This document shows, piece after piece, positions 25,323 to 39,119 of a stretch of 64,000 nt of DNA. The translations under genes and the position numbers were made by a program. The stretch lies in assembly GCA_963457665.1 (NCBI GenBank), contig OY735218.1, positions 44,935,158-44,999,157 on the forward strand, read 5' to 3'. Within the stretch, counting starts at the first letter, position 1; each line of letters begins with the position of its first letter. Source of the DNA: Thysanoteuthis rhombus (lineage: Eukaryota > Mollusca > Cephalopoda > Oegopsida > Thysanoteuthidae). The notes beneath the pieces were generated by a model, which saw nothing but the letters and a program-made list of their open reading frames with translations, was not told the origin of the DNA and did not search any database.

Positions 25323-25324
25323 TT

Positions 25325-27080
25325 TTCTGTCTTCCTGTTGTTAAACTCTTACTATTGTGTTTTGAATTTTTCGTATGTAACAATGAAGGATGGCAATGAC
25401 TGGAAGAAAAATGAGTGACGCCATGCATAAAAAACAGTGGTATGGGGACGTACGCAAAAAAGACTGATGGCAAATTCACTCCCATTTCTAAAGCCGAACT
25501 CAGGTTGGCTTACTCTGCTAAAGTTGGCAAATCCCATTTACAGGAACTATCAATGAAGCAGTTGAAATAAGACGCGTAGTTTTGGAATGATTTTGTATGG
25601 AGAAATAAACTCTGTTTTGTTTACCTTTTAGATTTTAATGGAGAATGAAATTTTGAGCTTAGCGCAGCTTAGCTTATTTTTAACCGGTGTTTGACAGCAG
25701 TGCCGATAATGAGTGTTTGAATTCAGTCGGAAAAAAACTACTACATAGATTTCGAAGATTTATTTTCTGAACAGGCAGACCATCTCCCTATGAAAGGGAT
25801 TTCATTTGTTCAGTCAACACATTCATACGTTTGTAAAATTTTATTCATAATATTTTTTTTGTTTGGAAAAGGCATAGAAAATGCTTTTCTTTATGCTCTT
25901 ACATATGATAGAAACCATGGAGGCAGGACCCAATGGAGAGAGAACACCCACTAGCCAAACAAAACAACCATATAGGGAGGAAACGCCTCAAGCATTGAAA
26001 TGCTCAAACCGAACTTAAACGTAATGAGAAAATGGATGAGGATCAAGAAGGAATTATTCCTTCTTCAATTTTCTGAGGCAAACAGCTTGAATTGTTCAGT
26101 TAGTCTGTTTAGTCTCTTAAGTGTCATCAGTCATATGACACTAGGCCTTGATCTGTGCAGCAAGAGCCATATCAACAGCATTGAAATTCGCCTGGTCCTT
26201 TGAATGAACGTTTAGCCCTGACAAAGCCCCCGGATAAATCACCTTAAAAATATTCCAGCCAATCTCGTCTCCCATTGATTTGCTTGTCCTGTCATTGAGT
26301 GGGTTTGGGGGATGGGGTAAAGGAACAGATGCTGGATTCCACGAACACATCAACAACCAACTTGATCCACATTGTTCAAATCGACATCCTGACATGATCC
26401 ATCGAAAAATGAGAGCGATGCAGATACGTTATCGAGAAAGGGATTTTTTCCTTTCAAAGGTCGAAATCGATTTTTAACAACCGTCTCCATTTACTAATCG
26501 ATGGGTTTACTAATGTATGCCCGGGGATAAGGCATGTCTTTGGTCTTGAAACCATATCTGAACCTAGGGTCATCCTCAGCTGAAGGGTGACAATTTTCTC
26601 AGCAGTAGTTGCATAAATTGTATTCACACACGCACACGCATACACACGCATACACACAGAGACGCATACACGCACACACACATATATGTGTATGTGCTGT
26701 GAGATAAACACAGAGATTGCAGAGTCTCATAGCTTTCGTTTTTTTGCATAATTTCATCAATGTCCAAATCCAAATTTCTGATCATTTGGATGTAAGTCAA
26801 CAGTTATCTATTTCTAAGGTGCATTTCTATCCAGATAAGAATATACGTCACACGTTTGTATATACGCCAGTACATGTAGGTGTTTACTAAACTGAGCTTG
26901 ATCTAGTATCAAGCCATGACCGTGGGACATTCAATAATGCTCGATTTCACTGTATATTTTTTTCGGTCCATATAGTCCAGTCAAATTAGAGTTGGACTCG
27001 GCAGTAAATACATCATTAACAATTTTCAGTATAGAAGTTGTACAATTTCATGTAAAATAACAAAAAAAAAAAAAAGCAGA
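25325..27080. other. Anonymous sequence
   Basis: It contains a CACGCATACACA-type low-complexity tract at about 26624-26695 and a short hairpin at 26119-26141 (AGTGTCAT / ATGACACT). The frames at 26000-26203 (plus) and 26141-26395 (minus) show no known domain. Confidence 0.55.
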
Positions 27081-27084
27081 GGAG

Positions 27085-29310
27085 GAAAAAAATTGTTACG
27101 AAATTTTTTTTCTATGAATTTTAAGGGCAGTCAATGAGAAATTCAAGATGGATGCTAGTGAAAGTACACTTCTTTCAATTATGACAGCCATTTTGAGTGG
27201 AATCATCGGAAAATTTTATCACTTCTCCCGTAGCTTATTGCCCACTATTTCACAGAATCTAATTGGAATCTACAGAGTACCTTCGGGATATCATGTGGAC
27301 AGAAAGGAGCGAATTCAGAAATGTTTGAAAAACAACACAAAAATATCTCTCAATTAAAAACCAATCTCAGAATTCATCCAAATCTGCTCATTATTTCCAT
27401 TTCATTGACACTCATTGAGAACTTTTGGATACATCGTGTAGACAGACAGGGGTGAACCAGGAATAGGAAAGGAAAAAAGCCTCAGAAGAATACCTCTCAA
27501 TCAAATATGAATACCTGGATCTACTCTAAAATTCATCTTACGCAAGAAAAACTTTTGAAGAAAAAACGCAAAAATATTTCCCTATCGAAAGCAAATTCTT
27601 GGATTTTCCCCCAAGTTTAATCGAATCATACTTTATAAGTGCGTCGCTATTCCTCCAAATTTCATCGAAATTCTTTTGGAAATTCTGGAGATGACGGAAA
27701 GGGACGAAAACAGGAATGTATGAAATATTTAAGCGACGAAAAAATTCAAAATCAAATTCCTAGATTTGTTTCAATATTCAGTGACTTCTTCCTCGCCCGA
27801 TCCCTCAACTTTCCACAAAATTTTATCAGAATTTATTTGGAACATTCAGACAGGAGCAATTATAGAAATGTATTTAAAAGAATGCAAAAATATCTCCCAA
27901 TAAAGGAAAATTCCTGGAATCGCCTCCAAATTCAATCAATTCTTCCTTACAAGGTAGCATACTCTTCCATTATATTCAATTGAAATTTGTTGAGAACTCT
28001 CGGAGATTTTATGTGGAGAGACAGAAGCAAATACAGAAATTTATAAAATATTTAAACAGGAATGTATCTCTCAATGAAAGACCAAATTTCTAGATCAGCT
28101 GAAAAATTCTGTGACTTTTTCTTTACCTAGCTGTACCGAAAATTTGATTGAAATTTATTCAGAACTTTTGGAGATATTGCATACATAGAAAAATATCTTA
28201 TAAATGCTAGAATATATCCCAATCAAGAACAAACTATTTGATTCACCCCCAAATGTTATCAATTTTACCTTATAACATGATGCATAATTCTACAAAATTC
28301 CTTCAAAAATCGGTGGGTACAGCCAGGAGCGAAAAGAAAAGTATAAAATCATAAAACGGAAAAATATCTCTCAATCAAATGAATACCCGGATTTCCTAGA
28401 TCCACTCTGATATTCAGTGACTTCTTTCGTACCCAGCGCCTACCATTTCATAAAATCATCAAAATCTATTGAGAACTTTCGGAGACACTGTATAGACAAA
28501 TATGGGCAAATACAGAAATGTGCTTTTTAAACGCAAAAAATTTCCAATAAAAAAACTAATTCCTGGATTCTCCCATATTTTGATAGATTTTTGCTTACAA
28601 TGTGGTGTGTGATTTCACGAAACACCATCAAAATTCGTTGGGAATCTTCGGAGATACTGTGTGGACAGACAGAAGTGAATACAGGAATGCATAAATATTA
28701 AAAGAGAAAAATATCCCTCAATCGAAAACAAATTCCTTGATGCACACTAAATATCCATTACTTCTGCCTTGCCGCATGGCTAACTGTTCAATTGAAATTC
28801 ATTGGGAAACTTTAGAGATATCGTGTGGAGAGACAAGAGCGAATATTAAAAAAAAAGTAAAATATTGCTTTCTGTTTTCTCCCATAAATTTCTGTGTTTC
28901 CATGCAATATCCCTGAGAGTTTTCAATGAATTTCAATAATCTTGTGGAGAGTTAAGCTACTTAGTTAGAAGAGAGTGATTAAACTTTTGGGTGGATCCAG
29001 GAATTCGTTTTTATTGCGAGGTATGTGTTTCTCGCACATTCCTGTATTCGCTCCTGTCTTTCTACACGATATCTTCGAAAGTTTTCGATGAAACTCTGTG
29101 GAAGGGCAGGCAATATGCCACGGGAGGAGTGATTGAATTTTTGGATAAATCCATGTACAATATTCTGGTCATAAACGGAAGAAATATACATTCACAGTCA
29201 TCCACTTTGAATTTCAAAATGATCGCCCTTAAAGTTCAACGAAAAACTAGCGATAATTTCTCTTAATTTGGATGATTTTTTATATGATTTAACCTGGTTG
29301 CCAAGATTCT
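27085..29310. mobile_element. Composite element: ~280-bp inverted ends flanking a ~165-bp-unit array
   Basis: The left end (27085-27385) and the reverse complement of the right end (about 28975-29265) align over their full length. Both carry TTTAAGGGC, a TGAAATTCAA / GAGAAATTCAA word, ATGGATGCTAG / GTGGATGACTG, CACTTCTCCCGTAGCTTATTGCC / CACTCCTCCCGTGG, and a GTGGACAGAAAGGAGCGAAT / GACAGGAGCGAAT block. Between them, units in the left-end direction repeat the words AGATATCGTGTGGACAGACA, GAGCGAATACAGAAATG and AAAATATCTCTCAATC. Unit markers are near 27287, 27431, 27687, 27847, 28003, 28172, 28318, 28482, 28652 and 28817, so spacing is mostly 145-170 bp. The right flank shares ATTTAACCTGGTTGCCAAGA with 55793-55812. 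Frames in the two ends translate to related peptides (both read about SR..LP.. .Q..I) but decay inside the array, so coding is doubtful. Best explanation: a non-autonomous long-TIR or fold-back transposon carrying internal satellite units. Confidence 0.8.
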
Positions 29311-29314
29311 ACCC

Positions 29315-30510
29315 CTAAGAAATTATAACACTGAATTGAAAATGTGCCAGAAACCGATATACTATTACTGCTTTCCAGAGCTTCACTGTTCGTCTAAAAC
29401 AATATATAGCTATATGCATTCTGTATCTTATCTAATAATTTGCTCATTTACCATGAAAGAGCAAAACATATGGTGAAATAAGAGCAATACTACTCTTTTC
29501 AAATATGTAGTTTCCTCAAACAATCGGGGTAGCCATCCTATAGCAATTTACGCTTTTAACCATTTTATAGCAACCGAAATGTTGCTTAACTTATACACCA
29601 TAAAATTGAACATCACTTCAAATTCTGTTCTTACTTTGTGGTCGATCATTCAGAATGAAGACAATGTAGTTTTGGAATCCTCTTATCTAAAAAACGCCAC
29701 CCTTTACATCCGTGTCTGTAAAAATTTCCTTAAAGATTTCCTTAAAGCCTTGAGCTTTTTCCGTTATTCTACATAAAAATGCGGCTCGTTTGGTACAAAA
29801 CTTGTTTATTGTGCATTTATTTCCGAGCTTGACCGATACAAGTTCAAATAGAATATCTTTAACAGGAAGAAAGTTTCATAACAAATTACTATTTTATTTA
29901 TGCACCCTTCAAAAATATACGTAAATAGAATTTTTTCTTTAAAAATGATCTGAATCTATTTATGAACCATATAGTATAAGATTTTACTCGAATCTTATAG
30001 AACAATACATGTTTACATAGACATTACTGCAAAAGAAGGAAAAACTTACTCCAAATCAAATAACGTTCTGCTTGAACACCCCGTAGAGATAAATTATAAT
30101 TCTATTTTTACCTCATTGATATAGGGAATAAATAGGGATATCATTTTTTTAGTTTATCTGAAAATCACATAAAATGATACCTGTTTGCTTTGCAAAAAAT
30201 CAAAATTTTGGAGTAATTATGTTCATATAAACATATGTGCCAGAGCAAGGAATAGGGCTATGGTAAAAGCTGCTTAACCCCATAATAAAGAATAAAAATA
30301 CAAATTTAGTTACAAATCTAACTTACTCACCGGCATCAAGATCCTAAAATTAGATTAAAAAAAATAATATGGGATAACACGTACAGATAACACTTGTTGG
30401 ATTTAAAATGACTCACGTGTCACGTAGTCCTGGATATTTAAGGACAATATCTAATATGTCAACTGACATTTTCTTTTCCAGCGTTCAAAAATAGAAAGTT
30501 TTCATGACGG
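29315..30510. other. Anonymous AT-rich sequence
   Basis: No gene or repeat is recognised. The 65-codon frame at 29579-29776 has no known features. Confidence 0.55.
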
Positions 30511-30514
30511 TTAT

Positions 30515-30698
<184 letters not shown>

Positions 30699-30969
30699 AA
30701 CTACACGAAAGTAGAACCCTACTCAAGAAATCTTCCGTAGGCCAAAACTACGTAAAGCAAAGAGGCAATTACCAACATTTCTGAGCGTTCCCAGACCCAT
30801 AAAGTGGCGATAACGGTATGTTAAACTGATGCATCAAAGGATGGGTTAGTGGGAGGAACTGGTGACGGGATGTAGTAGAAAGCTTCCAACATAAAACGCT
30901 GCATACTTCATTTCCAATTTTGCCTTTTCTCGTTAAAAGCAAACGAAGTGGCGCAGTGTAAACTTTTGG

Positions 30970-30997
30970 AAGACACATGCACACACGCACATACATA

Positions 30998-31042
<45 letters not shown>

Positions 31043-31072
31043 ACATGTGTGTGTGTGTGTGTGTGCGTGTTG
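30970..31072. repeat. (TG)n microsatellite
   Basis: Interrupted (TG)n with CACACGCACATACATA at its left edge. Confidence 0.95.
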
Positions 31073-31079
31073 AATATCT

Positions 31080-31345
31080 CATTAAAACATGGAGAAAATC
31101 TATTATTGAAGGTTATCTGGATATTTCTCTTATTTTATGACGCAAATTACCTCTGACATGTTCAATAGGATTCATGTCAGAATACTGACTTGTCCTCAAG
31201 AGTTGCTTAATTGAATTTTGGATTCTTGCTTCTTTTTTCACTGTGTGGCATGATAATGGAGATCTTTGGTGCAAATATCTGTCAATGAATATCAGGTGAT
31301 GTCTTCCCTGCAGAATATTTATGCATTCTTCTGAACTGATATTTC
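31080..31345 (-). pseudogene. Tc1-like transposase remnant, C-terminal
   Basis: One minus-strand frame reads SCHTVKKEARIQNSIKQLL then RTSQYSDMNPIEHVRGNLRH and KIREISR. This matches the Tc1 signature (CHTA..., SPDLNPIEHLW) around the second and third catalytic residues. The expected PPYSPDLNPIEH has become SQYSDMNPIEH, and the HDNAP segment upstream is degraded. No N-terminal domain or inverted repeats were found, so it is a fragment. Confidence 0.75.
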
Positions 31346-31349
31346 ACAT

Positions 31350-32560
31350 ACTCTCTAGAACGGAGTGAGTTGCTTCACATTCAATAACTGCTAAGTCACC
31401 ATGTTTTAGAGCAAGTCTTTTCAGTCTTGGGACCCATCTGGGGTCACGTAAAATGTATTGGAGGTCACAGAAATCCTTTTTTTTTTCAAAGAATGATTTT
31501 TTTCAAGTGTTTTTTCAATGGCTTTTTTTGTTTCGATACGAAAATGTACTTCTTCTAGTGCTTGTTAGGAAATAATTCTAATTGCTATTCACTGATTTGA
31601 AAAAATGATTTTGTTTTAATTTTTAGTAATTTGTATTCCAAATGATTTCAGTATTTTTTGTTTATCTTATTTGTTCCTATGCCATGGCTAAATCACAACT
31701 AAAGATTGATAAATGATCCTGGTACCTATTGCTTTAATAAAAATGAGTGAGGGTTAACGAAAATCTTTACCTAATTAAAAGAGGTTACAAATGAAAGATA
31801 TATGAAAAACCCCATTTTAGAGGCTGAAGCCAAATTCGGGGTTTGGAAATCGCCAGACTCTTACTCGTTCAATGCTCGAAGATTGAGCAAATGAGAACTT
31901 GCGGCTTCTTCTTTTAATTGTTGTCTGTTCTTAAAATTGACTTTCTTCTGTTTGCTCTACTTAAATAAACGAATGTAATACAGAAGTTTTGGATACCTTG
32001 ACTCTCTGTCAACTTGGAATGACGAATTATTTAAATGTCCCTGTTTCTTCACCGAAAACAAATACTAGACGTCAGAGGATAAATCCGTAGATCAAAGAAA
32101 GAGATCTATTTAATGTAATGAGTGCTGAATCCTTTTAAAGAAATTCCTATTTTTTAAATCACAATAGGGTACTCTGCCCGACAGAGGCAAAAGCAAGTAT
32201 ATCCGTAAAATATAAAACTTATATTTCTGGCAGCCTTCCATAACTGTACATGTTTTAATTACGCAAGTTATGACACATATAAACATGTTGTAAGGTGGTC
32301 CAATAATACAAACTTCCTATGACAGAGGCAGGTAGGTCAAGTATAATAGACTTACTTGACTTTTTCATTGAAATTTGGATTTTTTTCTGCATTTAGTAAA
32401 ATAAATCTCTCTCTCTATCTATCTGCTGATCTATGTCTACTTATCTATCTATCTATCTATCTATTTATCTATATGTTTAAGCGTATATATGTATTAATGT
32501 ATCAGGTTGATCTTAGCCTGAAAAAGTGCCCAATACCATCAGTAGAGCGGTTATAAAATG
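31350..32560. other. Anonymous sequence
   Basis: No gene is recognised. A (TATC)n tract lies at about 32409-32470. Confidence 0.55.
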
Positions 32561-32562
32561 AG

Positions 32563-32940
<378 letters not shown>

Positions 32941-32944
32941 CCAT

Positions 32945-33588
32945 TAGCAAAATGAATACTTACAAGTAGCCTGTTTTTACATCTCCCAGAATGTAATGTT
33001 CTATCCTAGCTAAGGCAAGTCAATTTTCTTTTAAATCATTTACATTGGAAATTCGGAGCTTCAGAAGGACCTACGTGTAATTGCATGATAAAGTAACACA
33101 ATAATAGAATCGGGGAGTAATAATTAGAACAATATTTCAAAATCAAATTTCTTGTTATTCACCAAGTGAGAATCGCTCCCCCTCATATTTTGACTCATAT
33201 TTTTAAAGTACAATCGATCGTCCCTGCCCCTGAATTCAACTCACCCTAACCCCTCTCAGAGTGACTATTGTAGTACGTCTGTATTTTCAGCCATGTCAAA
33301 GATGTCAGCTTATTCATTGTGAATAATTCTGTTAGATATAGCATTTAGGCCTCTCTGCTCGATTATGGTTTCTCTTTCGTTATTTGTTAAAACTTCTAAT
33401 ATTTTTCGTTATGTACTCGGTCTTTGCCCAGAAAAATTGTCTGGAATTTAGATTTTGTCTTAGTAATTCGATTTGGTCTTTGTTATAAATGCACACGCCC
33501 CACAAACATACGTCCATTTTCTTCTCCGTCCATTTGCATGAGTCGTTTATATTACTCCGTCCATATCTATCTATCTATCTATCCATCC

Positions 33589-33636
<48 letters not shown>

Positions 33637-34720
33637 CAGTTTATATCTAAATACCCTTTCTATCTATCAATACTCGTAAATTTATTTTATTTATCTATCT
33701 TAACATATTTGCCTGATTATCTCAGTGTGTTTTTTTATCAGTGTTCATTACTTTCTGTCCTGTCCATCAGCCTGTTTATTTATCTCTCCATCTATTACTG
33801 TCAGCTTTTAACGCATTATTTATTCATGTGCTTATTAGGCCATGAAACAGTCGTTGCAGTTGGTACCATGTAACACAGTAGAAACATATCACATTTAGAG
33901 GAGATAAGTAATGTAAAATCCCCCACTATCGTTCTATGAAATGTTAACATGCGCCCAGCTTGGTGGTACCCCGACGATCTTGTCACATCACGGGATAAAC
34001 CAACCGTGATTTATCTATTGCTTTGTTGATTTTCGCCATGAAGGGTTCACTGTTATTTCTCTTTCTTCAACACTTCTATGCTCTTACATAGCCATGTACA
34101 GAGGGAACCACCAATTGATCACTTGGGGACAGTGTCTTTTTGATAACAATAACCGAAAGATAGCATTAAGTAAAGGATATAATGTAGACAATTCATTTTT
34201 ATAAATTCCTTATTACTTTATCAAACCCAGTAATGTAAACAACTTTATATCATAAAAAAATTAACGTGAAATTTCAAACAATTTTTAGATTAATCTAAAT
34301 ATAGTGTTAGATAGCACCTGATTTCGACAATGATAACCGTGATTATGGTAAACGCTCTCCACTGTACATAACTAAGATAAGGAAATAAATAAAACTTGAC
34401 TTTCTTTCTATTTCTTATCTATTGCAAAAGCAGATCAGCGTTTCATCTCTTCTTTTCACCTTATATGATACCAATTCTCTTTCTACATATGTTGATTTTC
34501 TGCCCCACCTCCCTTCGTTTGAACCATGAACGTATATATTTCTCGACTTCTAAGATACTCTGTTCTTTAAATCTAACACTTGGTTTAAACACACATCACA
34601 CATTGATACTCGAACAATAGGAACACTTTCGTATTGTAAGATGAACCACATGTACATTTTTGCAAGTAAAAAACAATGCGCATATTTGTGTCTGTATTTC
34701 GTTTCTTTTTAAACATTTTC
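32945..34720. other. Anonymous sequence with (TATC)n
   Basis: A (TATC)n tract at 33563-33637 gives the poly-LSIY frame at 33424-33873. No gene is recognised. Confidence 0.6.
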
Positions 34721-34729
34721 TTCAAATGT

Positions 34730-34995
34730 TTTTTATTTGTCGTAATATTGTCGTAATTGCTCTTTAAGCTGTTTACTACTTTTGTTTATAGTATATTTGG
34801 ATAGTGCTCAAGTAGTGAGTTCCATATGTTTATAATTCTTTGAGAGAAGTTTTCCTTATTTCGCAGTGTTAATCATATATTTTGCAGTTGTTTAATTTGT
34901 TTAATGTAAAGAACTTTTTAGATGTGATGTTGACTGTTCCTTTCGCTATTTTGGATGTTTGTATCAAGGATGATATAAAATGGCATTTAATAGAA
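34730..34995 (-). pseudogene. LINE C-terminal remnant (CR1/L2/jockey-type tail)
   Basis: A minus-strand frame reads RNKENFSQRIINIWNSLLEH and then KVVNSLKSNYDN in a neighbouring frame. This fits the widely shared LINE C-terminal pattern RN.FFSQRVINDWNSLP...V...SVNSFKN. Clade cannot be set from this short piece. Stops and a frameshift make it inactive. Confidence 0.7.
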
Positions 34996-36090
34996 ATTAG
35001 GCCCGTTTGGAGCAATAACCTTTTTCTAATAATACTCTAATTATAATATGTCATTCTTCGAGGATTATTTATTCCCCATTTTATTAAATTCACGAATTAT
35101 GACTTACCTATCAATGAACCTTTTATTACAGATACGAAGTTCAAAATGCTTGAAAAGAACATGATCTAAAGAAGAAAAGTCTGGTGAATATGTGGGATGC
35201 GGGAAAATTTCTTATCCCAAATCACTATGCTTAGATACAATCTGCTGAAAAGTGTGGGGGCGCTGAACTGTCGTGGAGCATTTCATTCAGTTAATGCAAG
35301 ATCCGTTTTTCAGACTTTTTTTCTCTGTCAATTATTGTATCATGTCAGTGACAAAACATTTTGTCAATATATCTAGTACTTGAAATGACTACAAGGAAAA
35401 GCAGATCCATGTCTTCCTCATGGTTATGAGTGCAAAGTAATCGTAAGAAGCCCGAGTGGGAATTCGAAGCTATTTCCTGATCTGATTACTTTTACTCAAC
35501 TGCACTTGAGTAGAAAACCATTATTGATTTTTAAGATCTAGTTTTGTAGTCTTCGCTGTCTTTACCAAAACTAGGACAGTTCCAAAGGTACAACTTTGGA
35601 AGGGGCTTGACTTTAAGGTGTATGAAACAGCTTACATAATCGTTATGTGAAATAATTTTCCGTCCTCTGGACGGAAATACGTATTTCGGTTACTTCTTCC
35701 CAGTAATACTAATTTAGACATTCTGTGTCTGAAGTTGATCTATTGCGAACTTCGATATCTAATAGCTAAACGTAGATCAATAATTTTAGATAAAATATCT
35801 ATAATCTGTGATTTTTATCTATTTTAATTAGATTTCTAGAGAACCGCTGATCTAAAAAATTCAACGTCGAAACTGTAAGATTTTGTCTGCTGACAGATAT
35901 ATCTAATGAATGTCAACTTACCCAGTTGTCGAGTAATCGCATTGCATACCCATCAAGATTTCTTCTGTTGTAGTTAGATGTTTGACTGCTTTATCGATGT
36001 CACTTTACTTCTCTTCTGAGTCAATGCATATTTTGACATTATTCAAATAACAAAGAGCTGATTTAAATAAAGATGCGTTTGGTTGGTTAC
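34995..36090. other. Anonymous sequence
   Basis: No gene or repeat recognised. Confidence 0.55.
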
Positions 36091-36094
36091 TCAA

Positions 36095-36405
36095 TAGAAA
36101 CCTCCATTAAGCCAACTTATTTTGTTAAACTGTTGGTGGTGATCAATAAACCCATGGGAAAAGAAGTGATCAATGTATTCTGTCACTTTTTGTTGAATCA
36201 CTGAAAAGTTTGAATCTTCAAAAGACAAGTACGAACGCACCTGGATGCAAACTAGGGGACTAATTTAGCATGATCTTACATCGTAACCACTAACTTTCTT
36301 TTCAAAAGCAAAAACCTATCTCCTCTGGGTATGATAAGGAGTAAATGTTTGATTTTTCATCCCTCTAGCTCCATAGGTGCAGCCTGTACGCGCGACACAT
36401 AGATA
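36095..36405 (-). mobile_element. TIR element (MITE-like), copy 4
   Basis: On the plus strand it starts TA-GAAACCTCCA after GGTTACTCAA. It then has GGTGATCAATAAACCC, a GATCAATG block, TTTGAATCTTC, GTAAATGTTTGATTTTTCA, CCTCTAGCTCCAT and a TGTACGCGCGACACAT block. These are the family blocks in reverse orientation. The far TIR is not clear. Confidence 0.6.
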
Positions 36406-36560
36406 GATAATTGGAGATGATGATTTTATCTAGTCCAGGGGCTTTTCCTTTATTTGTTTGTTTGATGGTTTGATGGTCAGTTACATAATCTTCCATCGAG
36501 TCATGACCCAAGGTGTTTCATTTCTGTCCCAGATGTTCGTATTCATGAAAGCTTACTTAT

Positions 36561-36860
36561 TAGAAGCTGTCAACCAAAGCTGTCACCAAAACTGTCAACC
36601 AAGGTTTCTTCAGTCTTCATGTTGGTCACTTATATATTTATGTATTCATCACGCGTACAAGCCATATCAATGGAGCTATTTCAACATTTACTCCTTAGGG
36701 AAAAAACTCATCTTTTGGGGAAATCTCAACTCTAAATGTATCTTCTGTTGGGATTCAAACAGCAATGTAAATTGATCATTTACTTTGCGTTCACGTGTGT
36801 TTTTTTTAAATTAGGACTTTTTTTAATGATCACTGGCCAACAAAAGGTTAGAGAAGTAAC
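36561..36860 (+). mobile_element. TIR element (MITE-like), copy 5
   Basis: It starts TA-GAAGCTGTCA and has AACCAAGGTTTCTTCAGTCT, a TCACGCGTACAAGCCATA block, CAATGGAGCTA and a TTTACTCCTT block. The right part is decayed. It lies about 150 bp from an oppositely oriented copy (36095-36405). Confidence 0.65.
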
Positions 36861-37019
36861 AATCTTTGGCAACATATTAGCAGATTCAAACTTTCGGAAT
36901 AGTGATCTTCTGGCACTAGTAGTTGAATTGCTTTTAAAAAAAAATCTATCTAAGTAAATGCATCTGTACCAAGGCCAAATTATTCAATGATATATGCCTA
37001 CTAGTACATTGCATTTAAG

Positions 37020-37130
37020 AAACACAAGGATGATTAACGTATGGATCAGCAGTTCTACCTAGGATCAGAGTATCAGTGCGTTCTACCTAAAATCAAAGTG
37101 TCACTTACCAGCATCTCTGCCTATGATCAG
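37020..37130 (-). repeat. Minisatellite M, unit ~35 bp, copy 1
   Basis: On the plus strand GTTCTACCTAGGATCAGAGT, GTTCTACCTAAAATCAAAGT and ATCTCTGCCTATGATCAGC start three units. The reverse complement matches the units at 43195-43345 and 54378-54490. Confidence 0.65.
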
Positions 37131-37930
37131 CTACTTTCAGAAAATGATCCAAATTTTGAACGATTCATGACAATTATGAGTTCTGTAATGGTAGAGCCGA
37201 ATCATAATCGGGGAGAATGAAAGGTTCGTAAGGAAGCAAAGCAGTCAATCATTGATGTCTTATTTTACGAAAAAATAAAAATCTAACTGAACTGGTAGTG
37301 CCATATCTATTTTTTTTTTGTTTTGTATTTTTTCTTATCCCTTATTAGAATGAAGGAGCGTTTCTGCAGTTCAATAGTAACGAATGGAAGCCTGAAGGAT
37401 TAATGTAAAAACTCCTCCCAAAACACAACATATTTTGGAATCAGTGCATTGGAGAAACGCAACTAGTGGTGTATAGATAACGAAGTACCAAACTACCCCC
37501 GCCCTGATAACGATGTTTCTGATAGCGAAATAAAAAGTGGAACATTAATTTCGTTAATCAGGGTATTGGTGTACTCTGATTTGTGATTCAATGATTGGCG
37601 ATGACGTCAGAGAAAATCATTCTATTACTTGTCAGTCCATTGTTTTATTTTGAATGGATTTTATCATTTCTCCATAAGTTGAAACTTAATAGCATTTCCC
37701 GATAATGCTTGGTTCTGTAAATTGACTTCCGGGTTACAATTATATCTAAACTCTTCCAGCTCACAATATTGCAAATTCCATTGTTCGCATCCAACTGATT
37801 TCTTAGCGCCCCCTTCCTCCTTTTAGTTCCGTTGCTGCCAAGAAGAGAAACCTTAAAGTTAGACCATAGAGGCTGGAGTGCTTTTCTTGTCTAAATATCT
37901 AGCTAAGGGTAGTGTTGCCTACTTTGCCTA
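37130..37930. other. Anonymous sequence
   Basis: No gene or repeat recognised. Confidence 0.5.
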
Positions 37931-37935
37931 CTCAA

Positions 37936-38358
37936 TAGAAACCGTCATATGACCAATGTCTCTTGGCAGCTAGTCGTGTTGGGGATAATCCATTGAAATA
38001 GTAGGAAAAGGGTGTGATCAATGAAGAAGTTACTTCTCTTGTCTTTTTTTGATCTCTGAAAAACCTGAATGAAAAACAAAACGAAGCAAAAACGAGCGTG
38101 GACGGAACCGGGCACAAAACAATAGGATCACTTTAGCATAAAATTACATTGTATATTGAAGCTCTCACTAAAGTAGCATTAGAATGTTATCAAAAGAGAT
38201 ATAAGACATAATGAAGAGTAAATGTTTAAATTTTCAACCTTCTAGTTCCGTTTTTGCGGCTTGCATACGTGACATACACACCCAGCCAGCTAGAATTACT
38301 GAAAACATGAAAGAAAGATGTATTGGCCCATGTTGACAGATTTGAATGAGGGTTTCCT
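37936..38358 (-). mobile_element. TIR element (MITE-like), copy 6
   Basis: It starts TA-GAAACCGTCA, followed by TATGACCAATGTCTCTTGGC, a GGGGATAATCCATTGAAA block, GGGTGTGATCAATGAA, GTAAATGTTTAAATTTTCA, CTTGCATACGTGACATACA and CCCAGCCAGCT. It ends near GTTGACAGATTTGAATGAGG with a degraded GGTTTC. Confidence 0.75.
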
Positions 38359-38359
38359 T

Positions 38360-38910
38360 TAGAGAGATAGATAGATTTAAGCAGATATAGTGAAATAGTT
38401 GAAACCTGTCTCTTAATGCAATTCACTCGTCTTTTTCGCTAGCCTCCCCCCAAATAAACGTCCATAATTTTATAGTACCCCTACCCCAACAAATAACAAC
38501 AAAGATTGAGTTATATCTTTGTTCTCACCCAAAAGATCCAAAATGCTGCGTGTTTATCGTTAGACCCTACCACGAAAATGAAAACTGCACCCCTAATACT
38601 AATCCTTGTGCTTCCTGGTCAATATGGCACAGCTCACGAAATAACTTATCACACATTGTTCTGTGAAGTGTGTTATCCCAAAAACTTGTGATAGTAAGTG
38701 AGATTTTAAGTCCTTATGAATATCGTGTTTAAATGTATGAAATATTTATTTGAATAGAATTTATTTGATTCATTGATAGCTGTAATTTATTCGTCGCCTC
38801 CATTAACAGATGTTCTGCTGACAGGCTTGGCTTGTCAAGTGGATACCAAACAAAAGATGTAGGAATCTCCGATAAGATTCGCACTGGGAAGGTAAACATG
38901 TGTATTCATC
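38360..38910. other. Anonymous sequence
   Basis: No gene recognised. Confidence 0.5.
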
Positions 38911-38913
38911 AAG

Positions 38914-38915
<2 letters not shown>

Positions 38916-38998
<83 letters not shown>

Positions 38999-39000
38999 TT
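38916..39000. repeat. (TA)n(TG)n compound microsatellite
   Basis: About 23 TA units then about 15 TG units. Confidence 0.97.
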
Positions 39001-39119
39001 CCCGCGTGCATGAGTGTACACACAAGGAAACCTAAACTTTAAACTGGAGTATATACGTGAAAGAATTCTTTATTGTTTTATTTTTTATTTTCTTATTTAT
39101 TTGGTTTGGTATAAGAGTG

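Noticed and set aside
26141..26395. 84-codon frame with Pro/Trp/Cys-rich peptide
   Set aside because: No known family and no splice or start context that I can defend.
31400..31480. Possible further transposase sequence after the Tc1 remnant
   Set aside because: Looked for a domain on both strands and found none that reads over more than a few residues.
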